Of a stretch of DNA of 64,000 bases, positions 1 through 10,614 are shown piece after piece. Position 1 is the stretch's first letter. Each line of letters opens with the position of its first letter. Origin of the DNA: Thermaerobacillus caldiproteolyticus (lineage in GTDB: Bacteria > Bacillota > Bacilli > Bacillales > Anoxybacillaceae); contig NZ_JACDUT010000001.1 of assembly GCF_013761245.1 (NCBI RefSeq), positions 372,001 through 436,000 of the forward strand, read 5' to 3'. Position numbers and translations under genes: made by a program. The notes under the pieces were generated by a model. That model did not search any database and was not told the origin of the DNA. It was given only the letters and a program-made list of their open reading frames with translations.

Positions 1-14
1 GTTTATGAACGTTT

Positions 15-863
15 TTAAACAATATAGTATGGATAACTCCCTAACACTTGAACGGTGCAGTCAAGTGCTTCGAGTTCAGCAATCGCTCCGGGGATGAGTA
101 CGTCGTCCATTTTTTGATCAATGTCAATGATAAAGAAGTAGTTGCCTAATCCGGTTTTAGCGGGACGGGATTCGATTTTTGTTAGGTTTAATTTTCGCCA
201 TGCAAACGCAGACAGCACTTGATGAAGAGCTCCAGCTTGGTCTTTCGGAAGCGTGATCATCAAAGTCGTTTTATCACCAGCATATAGCGGCGAATCAATC
301 GTTAACTCCTCATTTTGTCTACGGACAATAATAAATCGTGTATGGTTATAATCGTAATCGTGAATATTTTCACGAACAATCGTCAAGCCGTATTCTTCCG
401 CCGCTAGCCGATTGGCAATCGCGGCGATATGAAGGTGAGGGTGTTCACTAACAAACTTAGCGGCTGCGCTTGTTGAAGTCATATACACATACTTCGCTTT
501 TTTAAAATGGGTATGTAAAAATTTATGGCATTGCGCAATAGCATGAGAATGTGAATAAATTTCTTGCACGTCTTTCCAACCGTTCACATGATAAGGGTGC
601 ACCATTAAATGTTGTTGAATCGGGGCGATAATTTCCCCGACAATCGGCAATGATTGCTCATGAATAAGGTAGTCGATCGTTAAATTGACTGAGCCTTCCA
701 GCGCATTCTCAAGCGGTACCACCCCTAATTCCACTTTCCCATGACTCACAGCATCAATACATTCGGGAATCGTATCGTACGAAATTTTTTCTGCCTGTGG
801 AAACATCGTTGTGACTGCTAAATCGGTAAATGTTGCTTTCGGTCCTAAATAACCAATTTTCAT
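15..863 (-). CDS. pheA: Prephenate dehydratase
   Basis: Converts prephenate to phenylpyruvate, the committed step of phenylalanine synthesis, in the cytoplasm. The 282-residue protein opens with KIGYLGPKATFT, the typical start of the catalytic dehydratase domain, contains the TSTSAAAKFV stretch near the middle, and ends with an ACT regulatory domain (about residues 195-275) carrying the ESRPAKTGLGNYFF motif that binds phenylalanine in this family. The start is one of two adjacent ATG codons (863 or 866) behind GGGAGAGG; longer upstream starts lack a ribosome site. It lies 19 bases downstream of pheB and is probably cotranscribed with it. Identification is firm; only the exact ATG is uncertain. 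Confidence 0.96.
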   Translation of the reverse strand: MKIGYLGPKATFTDLAVTTMFPQAEKISYDTIPECIDAVSHGKVELGVVPLENALEGSVNLTIDYLIHEQSLPIVGEIIAPIQQHLMVHPYHVNGWKDVQEIYSHSHAIAQCHKFLHTHFKKAKYVYMTSTSAAAKFVSEHPHLHIAAIANRLAAEEYGLTIVRENIHDYDYNHTRFIIVRRQNEELTIDSPLYAGDKTTLMITLPKDQAGALHQVLSAFAWRKLNLTKIESRPAKTGLGNYFFIIDIDQKMDDVLIPGAIAELEALDCTVQVLGSYPYYIV

Positions 864-882
864 CATTTGCCTCTCCCTTAAC

Positions 883-1326
883 TTAGTACGCCCCTGAACC
901 AACGATTTCTACCTTTTCGACGAATTCTAGACAGCGCAATTTTGCTAATAGGTCGTCAATGTCCTCTTGCATATCGCTTGTGCTAATGGACAAAGTTACA
1001 TTCGCGCGGCCTTGAAGCGGAATCGTTTGATGAATGGTTAACACGTTGCATCCAGCCCCCGCGACAACAGCAAGCAGCTTCGACAACGTACCGGAACGGT
1101 CTTCCAAATGGAAAAATAACGTCACAATGCTTTCTTTAACAACTGCTTGAAAGGGAAATACCGCATCGCGATATTTGTAAAACACGCTGCGGCTTACATC
1201 CACTCTTTGCACTGCTTCGGCAACGGAATCAACTTTTTTTCGTTCTAACAATTCTTTTGCCTGTAATACTTTTCGCATCGCTTCTGGCAATACGTCTTCC
1301 CGCACTAAATAAAATTTTTTATCCAA
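883..1326 (-). CDS. pheB: ACT domain protein PheB
   Basis: Small ACT-domain protein that sits next to pheA in Bacillus; it was once described as chorismate mutase but its biochemical role is unsettled. The 147-residue product begins [18 protein letters not shown] and carries a predicted ACT fold at the C-terminus (about residues 68-145, from [17 protein letters not shown]). The start is taken as TTG at 1324-1326, 9-10 bases behind a GGGAGGGGA ribosome site; the open frame continues upstream into obg but without family similarity. It lies between obg and pheA with 25- and 19-base gaps, so the three are likely one transcript. Confidence 0.9.
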   Translation of the reverse strand: MDKKFYLVREDVLPEAMRKVLQAKELLERKKVDSVAEAVQRVDVSRSVFYKYRDAVFPFQAVVKESIVTLFFHLEDRSGTLSKLLAVVAGAGCNVLTIHQTIPLQGRANVTLSISTSDMQEDIDDLLAKLRCLEFVEKVEIVGSGAY

Positions 1327-1351
1327 CAGACCGCGTCCCCTCCCCGCTGAA

Positions 1352-2653
<1,302 letters not shown>

Positions 2654-2666
2654 CTATTCTTGATGC

Positions 2667-3206
2667 TTACAAGTCAATCTTTATGAGCACGGTCATTTCT
2701 TCATTATGTATATGAAAATGATCAATATGAATCGCGATTCCTTTTTTATGCTCTTCAAGCCATTCCTTAACTGCGTTCATATTCTTTATTGTTCCATTGT
2801 AATCAAAAAACAATCTGATTTCTCTCTTGGCAACTTCAATAGAAATCTCTAAATAATTTTCCCTATTTATATCCGCTTGTTGCTCAATAACAGCAAAAAA
2901 CGAGCGGCACCATTGTGTTAACTCCGCATCATGGGAGGATAAATCACATTCATCCCCGATCACTTCGTATTCTAGTACAACACATCGCGCTTCCCAATTG
3001 TATGTCATTAGCATCTCAGCAAAGCGCGCCGCTTTTAAATTTGTTAGTTTCGTTTCATGTTGCATATCACGAACGATTTCTTCAATAATGTCATTGACCC
3101 GTTCGACCTTGTTGAGTGCCAAATTCCCTTTAATGAGCTGAATTTTATTTAACCAATCATGTCGGGAATGGCGTAGCACATCCAATATACTCCATTGTTT
3201 CTCCAT
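2667..3206 (-). CDS. spo0B: Sporulation initiation phosphotransferase Spo0B
   Basis: Phosphotransferase that moves phosphate from Spo0F to Spo0A in the sporulation phosphorelay. At 179 residues it is close to the family length. The N-terminal helical hairpin contains the histidine box RHDWLNKIQLIKGN, with the likely phosphorylated His16, followed by a degenerate ATPase-like C-terminal domain. No ATP-binding motifs are apparent, as expected because Spo0B is not a kinase. It starts the spo0B-obg transcription unit, and an extended -10 sequence lies just upstream at 3240-3248. Sequence divergence is normal for this family; the position between obg and rpmA supports the call. Confidence 0.93.
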   Translation of the reverse strand: MEKQWSILDVLRHSRHDWLNKIQLIKGNLALNKVERVNDIIEEIVRDMQHETKLTNLKAARFAEMLMTYNWEARCVVLEYEVIGDECDLSSHDAELTQWCRSFFAVIEQQADINRENYLEISIEVAKREIRLFFDYNGTIKNMNAVKEWLEEHKKGIAIHIDHFHIHNEEMTVLIKIDL

Positions 3207-3239
3207 GTGTGGCGCCCCTACTCATTCGTTTTTAGCAAA

Positions 3240-3248
3240 ATTATACCA
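3240..3248 (-). promoter_or_regulatory. Extended -10 promoter element upstream of spo0B
   Basis: On the minus strand the sequence reads TGGTATAAT, a perfect extended -10 (TGnTATAAT), about 34 bases before the spo0B start. No good -35 is visible 16-18 bases further upstream. This would drive spo0B and probably obg. Inference from motif only. Confidence 0.45.
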
Positions 3249-3264
3249 AATGATAAATAAAACG

Positions 3265-3505
3265 GCTAGTAAAGAAGAGCGGAGGAGAGTATCTAATGCC
3301 GTAAAGAAATGTTCTTCTGACCGAGAAGTGCTTGCATTTTAAGAAAAGAAGAGGCGGGCCAGTTTTGCTTAAAAGCTGTTCACATCCTGTAGGTGGCGGA
3401 AAAATGCACCTTCCTAATTTCCTCGAATTCAGCTGAAATGTTTCCCGCCTCGAGAAGAAGGTTATCGGGCAAAAGAAAGCTGGCTGCTGAAGTGCTGAAG
3501 CTAGA
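3265..3505. other. Intergenic structured region between rpmA and spo0B
   Basis: No gene is seen here. The stretch is rich in nested complementary segments. GAGGCGGG (3351-3358) pairs with CCCGCCTC (3444-3451), closing a 101-base domain. Inside it AGCTG (3374-3378) can pair with CAGCT (3430-3434), and AGGTG (3391-3395) with CACCT (3407-3411). A separate hairpin is formed by AAATG (3307-3311) with CATTT (3335-3339), plus inner CTTC/GAAG. Strand is undetermined because stems work either way. It could be a non-coding RNA, an intergenic repeat or an mRNA end structure. Confidence 0.4.
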
Positions 3506-3506
3506 C

Positions 3507-3540
3507 AAAAAGAAAACCCTAACCAAAAGGTTAGAGTTTC
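3507..3540 (-). terminator. Terminator of the rplU-prp-rpmA operon
   Basis: Read on the minus strand, AAACTCTAACC, a TTTT loop and GGTTAGGGTTT form a hairpin followed by TTCTTTTTG, 12 bases after the rpmA stop codon. Typical intrinsic terminator. Confidence 0.85.
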
Positions 3541-3551
3541 CCAACGCTCAC

Positions 3552-3857
<306 letters not shown>

Positions 3858-4190
3858 TTATCGTTGAATAATGCGAATATATTTCCCGTAATCTCTCTCA
3901 ATCGTTTGTAAAGAAACGAGCATCGCTTCAAGGAGAAGCTGGACTTTTTCTTCGATTGCCGGGTCTTCAATAACAGGAAGCTCGCAACGAAGATAGCCGC
4001 CTTCCTCCCCTTGCATGATACGCGGTTGAACGTTCGCCAGCGCAATGATGGAATTCACCGCGCCAAACGAAACGGCCGATGCTCCAGCACAAACGATATC
4101 TTGTCCACGTTCCGCGAAATTCGCGTGACCTTTCATCGTAAACGCTTGGATTTTTCCTTCGTCTGTGCGTTCAATTTCTACCTTTATCAT
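3858..4190 (-). CDS. prp: Ribosomal-processing cysteine protease Prp
   Basis: Cysteine protease (formerly YsxB) that cleaves the N-terminal extension of L27 in Firmicutes, a step needed for functional ribosomes in species that have it. The 110-residue protein carries the expected dyad: His22 in KGHANFAERGQD and Cys34 in DIVCAGASAVSF. It lies between rplU and rpmA, 10 and 15 bases from them, so enzyme and substrate are made together. No strong ribosome site precedes the ATG, which suggests translational coupling to rplU. Identification is firm from motif spacing and context. Confidence 0.95.
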   Translation of the reverse strand: MIKVEIERTDEGKIQAFTMKGHANFAERGQDIVCAGASAVSFGAVNSIIALANVQPRIMQGEEGGYLRCELPVIEDPAIEEKVQLLLEAMLVSLQTIERDYGKYIRIIQR

Positions 4191-4200
4191 CGCTAGTGTC

Positions 4201-4509
4201 TTACGCGTTAATTTTTTCGATGACTACTTTTGTGTAAGGTTGACGGTGACCTTGTTTACGACGATAGTTCTTTTTCGGCTTATATTTGAAAACGATGATC
4301 TTCTTTTGACGACCATGTTTTTGCACTTTCGCCGTTACCGTTGCCCCTTCGACCGTAGGATTTCCAACTTTTACAGTCTCGCCACCTACGAATAACACTT
4401 TGTCGAATGTCACGGTTTCGCCTTCTGCTACGTCGATTTTTTCGATGTAAATTTCTTGACCTTCTTGAACTTTAATTTGTTTACCGCCAGTTTCAATAAT
4501 TGCGTACAT
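4201..4509 (-). CDS. rplU: 50S ribosomal protein L21
   Basis: Large-subunit protein that binds 23S rRNA. The 102-residue sequence [20 protein letters not shown] and the [17 protein letters not shown] tail are diagnostic. The start is the second of two adjacent ATGs (4509), 7 bases after AGGAGG; the first (4512) is only 4 bases away. It opens the rplU-prp-rpmA operon, preceded by a structured leader and a sigma-A promoter. Confidence 0.98.
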   Translation of the reverse strand: MYAIIETGGKQIKVQEGQEIYIEKIDVAEGETVTFDKVLFVGGETVKVGNPTVEGATVTAKVQKHGRQKKIIVFKYKPKKNYRRKQGHRQPYTKVVIEKINA

Positions 4510-4519
4510 CATTGCACCT

Positions 4520-4680
4520 CCTAACATAGACTCAGACTCGCCAGCAACGAGGCGTTTCGCGATTGCGAAAGCTTGGAACCTGCGCTGAGCGGTTGTAGTA
4601 CGGGTGCTGCAAAGACGAACCTTTGCACCGCCTTTTTTGTCCGTTTAGCTGAACGGTACAAAATTTTCTACAACACGAGA
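4520..4680 (-). promoter_or_regulatory. Ribosomal protein L21 leader
   Basis: About 160 bases of 5' untranslated region between the promoter and rplU, on the minus strand. It contains several hairpins: GGTGCAAAGG pairs with the CCTTTGCACC-like segment around 4619-4635, and GCTTTCGCAATCGCGAAACG forms another near 4553-4575. The location, size and operon match the known Firmicute L21 leader motif, in which L21 is thought to repress its own operon. Boundaries are approximate. Confidence 0.7.
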
Positions 4681-4681
4681 A

Positions 4682-4711
4682 ATAGTACCATAACTAAACG
4701 AGAGCTGTCAA
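4682..4711 (-). promoter_or_regulatory. Sigma-A promoter of rplU-prp-rpmA
   Basis: Minus strand: -35 TTGACA (4706-4711), an 18-base spacer and -10 TACTAT (4682-4687). A perfect -35 and reasonable -10 placed directly before the L21 leader. Confidence 0.75.
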
Positions 4712-4774
4712 TATGTTTGACTGCTCTCATTGACATTGATATTATAAAATTTTCCTATATATTAGCCAACCGGC

Positions 4775-5641
4775 TCATATATTATATATAAGGTTTCCTA
4801 CCTGTTCGTCGGTTTGCCGTTCGGTAAAAAAAGCATGAAGAAGTTCATTTTCATCAAGGGTCGCTTGCTTTTTGTTATTTTTCACAACGACAATCGAATG
4901 TTTTTGACCGCGATAAAATTTTTGCAGCACATGTAGAATCGGTTCTGTTTCGTCAACGGTAATCGCCTGCAATTTCATATAGTCACCTCTTTTTCCATAA
5001 TAGCGCTCAAGTAAAAAGCGCATGACAACATAGTGACGATGACGCCATTCCTTCCATAAAGAGACCATGAGAAAGAGAACAATAACCCAGAGATCGAGTT
5101 GGGACGGTTCAATAAAAACAATTGCTATTACCAAAATAGCCAGTACCCCAAACGAACAAAAAACCATTTTTTCATGCGCTTCACTAAATGGGAGATGGCG
5201 CGCCAATGCAAGAAACAATAGCTTTCCACCATCCAATGGCCAAATCGGTAATAAATTGATGAGAAGTACAGCGATGTTATCATGGACAAACATCCTCCAT
5301 CCCTCGGTTGTGATCATGCCGCTTTTCCATAGAAGAAAGGCAGCTCCTAAAAGCCAAATATGCTGTACCGGGCCGGCAAGAGTGACAACCAACTCTTCGT
5401 GAAACGGACGATTCCCGTGCTCTTCCACTTCGGCAACACCGCCAAACGGTAACAACAATATTTGTTTCAGGCGCCATGAAAAAAAAAGAGCGGCAACAGC
5501 GTGACCGAGCTCATGAATAAAGACAATGAAAAATAGCAGAAACAATTGTTGAAAATGGGCAGTCACAACGGCAATTCCGCTCATGAGCCATAGCAGCGGA
5601 TGAATATGGATTTTTGTCAGTACCGATACATACTTATTCAA
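4775..5641 (-). CDS. spoIVFB: Intramembrane metalloprotease SpoIVFB
   Basis: Site-2-type protease in the outer forespore membrane that cuts pro-sigma-K to activate late mother-cell transcription. The 288 residues include several hydrophobic segments, the zinc motif HELGH at residues 43-47 and the third ligand Asp137 in NLLPIWPLDGGK, at the same positions as in B. subtilis. The C-terminus from about residue 215 looks like a CBS domain, which senses nucleotides in this family. The gene overlaps spoIVFA by 8 bases, consistent with coupled translation of protease and regulator. Confidence 0.96.
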   Translation of the reverse strand: MNKYVSVLTKIHIHPLLWLMSGIAVVTAHFQQLFLLFFIVFIHELGHAVAALFFSWRLKQILLLPFGGVAEVEEHGNRPFHEELVVTLAGPVQHIWLLGAAFLLWKSGMITTEGWRMFVHDNIAVLLINLLPIWPLDGGKLLFLALARHLPFSEAHEKMVFCSFGVLAILVIAIVFIEPSQLDLWVIVLFLMVSLWKEWRHRHYVVMRFLLERYYGKRGDYMKLQAITVDETEPILHVLQKFYRGQKHSIVVVKNNKKQATLDENELLHAFFTERQTDEQVGNLIYNI

Positions 5642-6398
5642 AGGAAATCACCTGAATTGGATCAATAAAGTGATCCCCTTTTTTAATCGCAAAGTAAAAT
5701 ACCCCTTTTGTATTGTCGGCATTATTCATCGCTGTTCCGACTTCTTTCCCCGTTTCCACGAAATCATAGAGTTTCACGGCAATCTTTCCTAAGTTGCCGT
5801 ACCATGATTCGCTTCCGTCAGCATGCTGAATAATGACGGTTTTGCCAATCTTGTCTTTTGTTCCGGCAAAAACCACAATGCCTTCGTTCATTGCTTCAAC
5901 CTTTGCGTTACTTGTCGTTTCCACCATAACCCCCTGACCGTTTTTTTGGAAGTTTTCAAGCACACGTCCTAAAGCAGGAACCGCATACTGTTTCGTTTTT
6001 GAGGCGTTTGTGTCTTTTTTTTCCGTTGGAAATAATGCCAGCGGCTCCCCGAATTGTTTTTCATACCAATGGGACACAGCAGCAAATTGAAATTCTTGTT
6101 CCATCGTCTTTTTAACAAAATCTCTTGCCGGTTCTAGCGTTGTTGATGGATGTTTAAATAAAATTGCCGTCACTAATACAAGACAAACAGAGAAAAGCGT
6201 TTTGAAAAGAAATACTTCTTTTCGAAACAGAGGGTGCTTTTCATCCAACGAGTAACGGTCATATGTAATGACCGGTTGTCCGTATCGCTCTTCATCCGTT
6301 ACATCAAATAGGGCTTGTCGTGGTGCTTCATAATGATTCTGCCGATCTCGTCTTCGTTTTTCGATTCGCTTGCGAATCTCTCGAGCACGCTTATTCAT
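5634..6398 (-). CDS. spoIVFA: Sporulation checkpoint protein SpoIVFA
   Basis: Membrane regulator that holds SpoIVFB inactive until a forespore signal arrives. The 254-residue protein has a basic, arginine-rich cytoplasmic N-terminus, one membrane segment at about residues 86-103 (LFSVCLVLVTAILF) and an external M23/LytM-like domain at about 165-250 (GIVVFAGTKDKIGKTVIIQH, WYGNL) lacking the full zinc ligand set, as expected for a non-catalytic domain. ATG follows GGTGAGAGATGG. It forms a two-gene operon with spoIVFB, behind a minD terminator and a possible sigma-E promoter. Confidence 0.93.
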   Translation of the reverse strand: MNKRAREIRKRIEKRRRDRQNHYEAPRQALFDVTDEERYGQPVITYDRYSLDEKHPLFRKEVFLFKTLFSVCLVLVTAILFKHPSTTLEPARDFVKKTMEQEFQFAAVSHWYEKQFGEPLALFPTEKKDTNASKTKQYAVPALGRVLENFQKNGQGVMVETTSNAKVEAMNEGIVVFAGTKDKIGKTVIIQHADGSESWYGNLGKIAVKLYDFVETGKEVGTAMNNADNTKGVFYFAIKKGDHFIDPIQVISFE

Positions 6399-6435
6399 CC
6401 ATCTCTCACCATTCCCTTACAACGTAGTTTGTACT

Positions 6436-6464
6436 AGTTTATTAGACAACCTATGAATATATGA
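6436..6464 (-). promoter_or_regulatory. Possible sigma-E promoter of spoIVFA-spoIVFB
   Basis: Minus strand: TCATATA (6458-6464), a 14-base spacer and AATAAACT (6436-6443). The -35 fits sigma-E well, the -10 only partly fits CATACAnT. The B. subtilis operon is sigma-E dependent, which supports the reading. Confidence 0.35.
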
Positions 6465-6498
6465 TAAAAACCCCTACTAACCTAGTTAGCAGGGGTTA
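6464..6498 (-). terminator. Terminator after minD
   Basis: Minus strand: AACCCCTGCTAAC and GTTAGTAGGGGTT form a 13-bp stem with one wobble, followed by TTTTTATC. It overlaps the minD stop codon and ends the mre-min operon. Confidence 0.85.
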
Positions 6499-7299
6499 AC
6501 GCACACTAAAAAGTTTTTTAATTTTTGCAAAGAGACCTTTTTGTTCCTCTTCTAATGGTTGTAACGGTACAGATTCACCAAGAATTCTTCTGGCGATATT
6601 GCGATAAGAGATGGAGGCTCTGCTGCTCGGGTCAAGGACGATCGGCTCCCCGTTATTGGACGCTTTAATGACATTTTCATCATCGGCAATAATTCCCAAT
6701 AAATCAATCGATAAGTGCATGACAATTTCGTCAATATCGAGCATATCTCCGTTTTTCACCATATGACCGCGGATCCGATTAATCACCAAGCGAGGCGGCT
6801 TAATATGTTCCTCTTTTTCTAGTAAACCAATAATTCGATCAGCATCACGCACCGCTGACACTTCCGGCGTTGTCACGACAATTGCTGCATCCGCTCCCGC
6901 CACAGCATTTTTATAGCCCTGCTCAATTCCAGCTGGGCAATCAATCAGCACATAATCATAATCTTGTTTCAGCTCTTCAACCAAACGTTTCATTTGTTCC
7001 GGCGTGACCGCTGTTTTATCGCTTGTTTGCGCTGCCGGCAATAAATAAAGTTGGTCGTCAAAACGCTTATCTTTCACTAGCGCTTTTTGAATGGTGCAGC
7101 GACCTTCTACGACATCAACCAAGTCGTAAATGATACGATTCTCAAGCCCCATGACAACATCAAGATTGCGTAAGCCAATGTCCGTATCAACAAGGCAGAC
7201 ACGCTTTCCTAACAACGCAAGCGCTGTTCCTACGTTAGCGGTCGTTGTCGTTTTTCCGACGCCGCCTTTTCCTGATGTAATGACGATAGCTTCTCCCAC
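6496..7299 (-). CDS. minD: Septum site-determining ATPase MinD
   Basis: Deviant Walker ATPase that binds the membrane and recruits MinC to block polar division. The 267 residues open with the P-loop SGKGGVGKTTTTANVG (residues 9-24), contain DTDIGLRNLDVVMGLENR, and end with a short amphipathic, lysine-rich helix (KGLFAKIKKLF) typical of the MinD membrane-targeting sequence. The start is GTG at 7299 behind AAAGGAG. It is last in mreB-mreC-mreD-minC-minD, 17 bases after minC. Confidence 0.98.
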   Translation of the reverse strand: MGEAIVITSGKGGVGKTTTTANVGTALALLGKRVCLVDTDIGLRNLDVVMGLENRIIYDLVDVVEGRCTIQKALVKDKRFDDQLYLLPAAQTSDKTAVTPEQMKRLVEELKQDYDYVLIDCPAGIEQGYKNAVAGADAAIVVTTPEVSAVRDADRIIGLLEKEEHIKPPRLVINRIRGHMVKNGDMLDIDEIVMHLSIDLLGIIADDENVIKASNNGEPIVLDPSSRASISYRNIARRILGESVPLQPLEEEQKGLFAKIKKLFSVR

Positions 7300-7316
7300 T
7301 GCTACATTCTCCTTTC

Positions 7317-7994
7317 TTACCGTGACAAATTCGGTCGTAGATGCGTAAGTAACTGCAAGCGGTCAACGACAATTTGGTTATCATCATCAATATACGCACA
7401 TTCCATCTCATTCCGCTCATCTGTTTTATAATCGGGAGCACGGCTCATCACGTCGCTAATTCTTAACTGCATCGGCTTCATAATCGAGGCTGCGATGACC
7501 GCATCCTTATTTCCATAATACCCCGCATGGGCAATTCCCCGTAATGCACCAAGAATGAAAATGTTTCCCCCGGCAATAACCGTTCCTCCAGGATTCACAT
7601 CACCAATTAATAAAAGATCGCCTTGCACATGCAACACTTGACCTGAACGAACAATTTTAGACACTGACACAATTTCGGTTTTCCGTTTCCATTGAAGCGC
7701 TTCCTCTTTCGTGATGACATTGCTGTCAATGGATTGAACGACTAAATTGTTTTTCCCTCGAATTAACGCGCGAAGCTCTTCTTCCTGTTTCGGTGTTAAG
7801 TAACGATTTCCAACTTTGAGATGAACAGAAACGAGCGGACCGTCTGATTCCTTCGGTTCATTCACCGTTAACTTTTCTTCCAATTCGGCAATTAAGTCAT
7901 CATAGGAACACGTATCATCGAGATGTAACGTCAGCCCATCTTTCGTTCCCTTAATCGTTACATATGATTGTTTTTGCCTATTCACAACGTTCAC
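7317..7994 (-). CDS. minC: Septum site-determining inhibitor MinC
   Basis: Inhibitor of FtsZ assembly recruited by MinD. The 225-residue protein has the N-terminal FtsZ-interacting domain (about residues 1-100) and the C-terminal beta-helical MinD-binding and dimerisation domain with the characteristic [23 protein letters not shown]-type repeats (about 120-190). It lies between mreD (40-base gap) and minD (17-base gap), the standard Bacillus arrangement joining shape and division-site control. Confidence 0.97.
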   Translation of the reverse strand: MNVVNRQKQSYVTIKGTKDGLTLHLDDTCSYDDLIAELEEKLTVNEPKESDGPLVSVHLKVGNRYLTPKQEEELRALIRGKNNLVVQSIDSNVITKEEALQWKRKTEIVSVSKIVRSGQVLHVQGDLLLIGDVNPGGTVIAGGNIFILGALRGIAHAGYYGNKDAVIAASIMKPMQLRISDVMSRAPDYKTDERNEMECAYIDDDNQIVVDRLQLLTHLRPNLSR

Positions 7995-8034
7995 CTCAAC
8001 GAATAATTCTACAAACCCCGTCCGTTTTCCTTTT

Positions 8035-8553
8035 TCATTCTTCCCGCTCGCGACGTCCGATTTTTACTAACCACTGCTTTAATGGGTAAGAACATAAAAT
8101 AATAAATATAACATTTAACACCAGCGTCGGCAGCAGGCGATGTGAATAAAAATCGTGAAAAGACATGTTGGTTTTTCCAATAAGCAACTGAATTCCGTAC
8201 ACATAAAACTCAAGAACAGAGACAGCCATCATACTAAGAAAACAAGTAATAAAAAGATGATTATGAAATATTTTCATCGCTTTTGCCATCATATAAGCAA
8301 TAAGGGTAAATGAAAACATATATATACCAAGAACTTCTGTATAGACGATGTCATATAACATGCCAAAAATCAACCCATATACCATTCCATGCGTTTGCGT
8401 GACATAAACAGTCAGGAAAATAAGGAAAATAAGTAAAAAGCGAGGCACAAATACATACTGCTGGTACAACTCATCTTTTGGCCAAAGATCAATAAAAATG
8501 CTTTCGCTCATGAAAAATACTGTTGCAAGAAAAGGAAGAAAGAGTTTTTTCAC
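8035..8553 (-). CDS. mreD: Rod shape-determining protein MreD
   Basis: Integral membrane member of the elongation machinery. The 172 residues contain about five hydrophobic segments with few charges, matching the family length and profile; primary-sequence motifs are weak. Its start overlaps the mreC stop by 4 bases (8550-8553), implying translational coupling. Called mainly from topology and the fixed mreB-mreC-mreD order. Confidence 0.93.
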   Translation of the reverse strand: MKKLFLPFLATVFFMSESIFIDLWPKDELYQQYVFVPRFLLIFLIFLTVYVTQTHGMVYGLIFGMLYDIVYTEVLGIYMFSFTLIAYMMAKAMKIFHNHLFITCFLSMMAVSVLEFYVYGIQLLIGKTNMSFHDFYSHRLLPTLVLNVIFIILCSYPLKQWLVKIGRREREE

Positions 8554-9416
8554 TTTGCTTCCTCCTTTTCTTGTAACGTCTCACCAATTTTTCGTTTCAC
8601 AATAATGACATCGTCAATATCATAAAGATTGGCAGCCGGCTTCACATAGACCATTTTTGTTAATCCGTACTGATCTGGTACAACCTCCATGACTTCCCCA
8701 ATAGGTAACCCTTTTGGGAAAATACCGCCAAGACCAGACGTTACGACGAGTTGCTTTTTCTCAATTTTGGCATCAAACGGAATTTCCTTTAAAAGCAATG
8801 CCTTCCGCTTTTCATCGTATCCTTCAATTAATCCAAATACATTTTCTTTGCCTTGCACATAAGCGGAAATGCGATTTTTTTGGTCGAGTGCGCTCAATAA
8901 CTGAACAGTTGATGTAAATTGAGAAGCATGTTGCACTTTCCCGACCAATCCCTCTGGCGTAATGACCGCCATGTCTTTTTTAACGCCGTTTTGTTCTCCT
9001 TTATTGACAATGATAATTTCTTGCCAACGATCCGGATTTCGTCCGATCACCGTTGCTTGAATCGGTACAAAATCACGCAAACTTTCCTTTTTCTTCAAAA
9101 TCGCCCGAAGCTCGGCATTTTCTTTTTTTAACGTTTGAAGCTGTGCCTCTAAGGTTACATATTCATCAAGACGTTCTTTGAGTAACTTGTTTTCTTTGTA
9201 TGTATTTTTGATGTCTTGAATATTCTCAAAGAAGCCCGCAACAAGTTGTGCGGGCTTATGAAAGATAAGCTGTACAAAACCAGTTGTATCTTTAATAAAC
9301 TGTTCTGGCCATGTGAGCTCTGTCCGTTCTTTTAAGGAAAAACCAATCAATGCCACGAGAAAAATGATGCTGACGAGTAACAAAATTAATCGCTTATTCA
9401 AAAAGAACTGTGGCAT
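8550..9416 (-). CDS. mreC: Rod shape-determining protein MreC
   Basis: Bitopic elongasome protein thought to bind MreB and penicillin-binding proteins. The 288 residues have one N-terminal membrane helix (about residues 9-25), a coiled coil (about 65-112) and a beta-rich extracellular domain with the family pattern VIGRNPDRWQEIIIVNKGEQNGV and VTSGLGGIFPKGLPIG. It lies 21 bases after mreB and overlaps mreD by 4 bases. Confidence 0.97.
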   Translation of the reverse strand: MPQFFLNKRLILLLVSIIFLVALIGFSLKERTELTWPEQFIKDTTGFVQLIFHKPAQLVAGFFENIQDIKNTYKENKLLKERLDEYVTLEAQLQTLKKENAELRAILKKKESLRDFVPIQATVIGRNPDRWQEIIIVNKGEQNGVKKDMAVITPEGLVGKVQHASQFTSTVQLLSALDQKNRISAYVQGKENVFGLIEGYDEKRKALLLKEIPFDAKIEKKQLVVTSGLGGIFPKGLPIGEVMEVVPDQYGLTKMVYVKPAANLYDIDDVIIVKRKIGETLQEKEEAK

Positions 9417-9437
9417 GATGTCGACACCCTCTTACCA

Positions 9438-10460
9438 TTAGCGATGGTCCCTCGCCTTGTTTTTAAACAAATGAATATGGTCTAATGCTTTACCTGTGCC
9501 GATCGCCACGCAGTCAAGCGGGTTTTCCGCAACAATCACAGGCATGTCCGTTTCTTTACTGATGACTTTATCGAGATTGCGCAAGAGCGCGCCGCCACCT
9601 GTTAAGACAATGCCGCGATCCATAATGTCCGCCGCTAATTCCGGTGGCGTTTTTTCTAAGGTATTTTTCACGGAATCCACGATCGCATAGACGGTGTCAC
9701 GTAACGCTTCGGCAATTTCTTCTGCACTAATTTCAATCGTTTTTGGCAGCCCCGTTAATAAGTCGCGGCCACGAATTTCCATTGTACCAATTCCTTCAGG
9801 GTCTCCAGCAGAACCGATTTCGACTTTGATTGCTTCAGCTGTACGCTCCCCAATCATTAAGTTATACGTTTTGCGAATGTATTGAATAATCGATTCATCC
9901 ATTTCGTCGCCAGCAATGCGAATTGACTGGCTTGTAACGATGCCGCCAAGAGAAATGACGGCAACTTCTGTCGTACCGCCACCGATATCGACAACCATGC
10001 TCCCTGTTGGCTCCCATACAGGCAAGTTGGCACCAATCGCTGCCGCAAACGGCTCTTCAATCGTATACGCATCGCGTGCACCAGCTTGACGTGTGGCATC
10101 GATGACCGCACGCTCTTCTACTGCTGTAATGCCATACGGTACGCATACCATCACATATGGCTTACCAGCAAACAATCCTTTGTTTTTCGTTGCTTGATTA
10201 ATGTAGTATTTCATCATAATCGCAGTTGTTTCATAATCAGCAATGACGCCATCTTTCATTGGGCGTAACGCAACTACATTTCCCGGTGTCCGCCCAATCA
10301 TATTTTTCGCTTCATTTCCAACTGCAACAATTTGTTTCGTATCTTTTTGCAAAGCAACTACTGATGGTTCTCTGACAACAATTCCTTTTCCTTTCACATA
10401 TACAAGAGTATTGGCCGTTCCTAAATCGATTCCAAGATCTCTTGTCCCCAATCCAAACAT
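9438..10460 (-). CDS. mreB: Rod shape-determining actin homologue MreB
   Basis: Bacterial actin that organises lateral cell-wall synthesis. The 340 residues carry phosphate loop 1 [15 protein letters not shown] near the N-terminus, [17 protein letters not shown] (phosphate 2) and an adenosine-site LTGGGALL motif near residue 290, consistent with ATP binding. It heads mreBCD-minCD; radC lies 154 bases upstream in the same direction. That gap has an isolated TATAAT-like sequence (10583-10588, minus strand) without a clear -35, so a dedicated promoter is possible but unproven. Confidence 0.98.
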   Translation of the reverse strand: MFGLGTRDLGIDLGTANTLVYVKGKGIVVREPSVVALQKDTKQIVAVGNEAKNMIGRTPGNVVALRPMKDGVIADYETTAIMMKYYINQATKNKGLFAGKPYVMVCVPYGITAVEERAVIDATRQAGARDAYTIEEPFAAAIGANLPVWEPTGSMVVDIGGGTTEVAVISLGGIVTSQSIRIAGDEMDESIIQYIRKTYNLMIGERTAEAIKVEIGSAGDPEGIGTMEIRGRDLLTGLPKTIEISAEEIAEALRDTVYAIVDSVKNTLEKTPPELAADIMDRGIVLTGGGALLRNLDKVISKETDMPVIVAENPLDCVAIGTGKALDHIHLFKNKARDHR

Positions 10461-10614
10461 AGTCCGTATCTTCCTTTCTGAAACGAATACTTTTTTATAA
10501 AAATTCGCTAATTTTGTCGATTTTTCATATGTTTTTGTACAGCACCGCCCTAAGAAAAGGCTATGAAAAACTCATAACTGTTATTATAACTTATTCGACA
10601 AAAAAAGAGAACTA

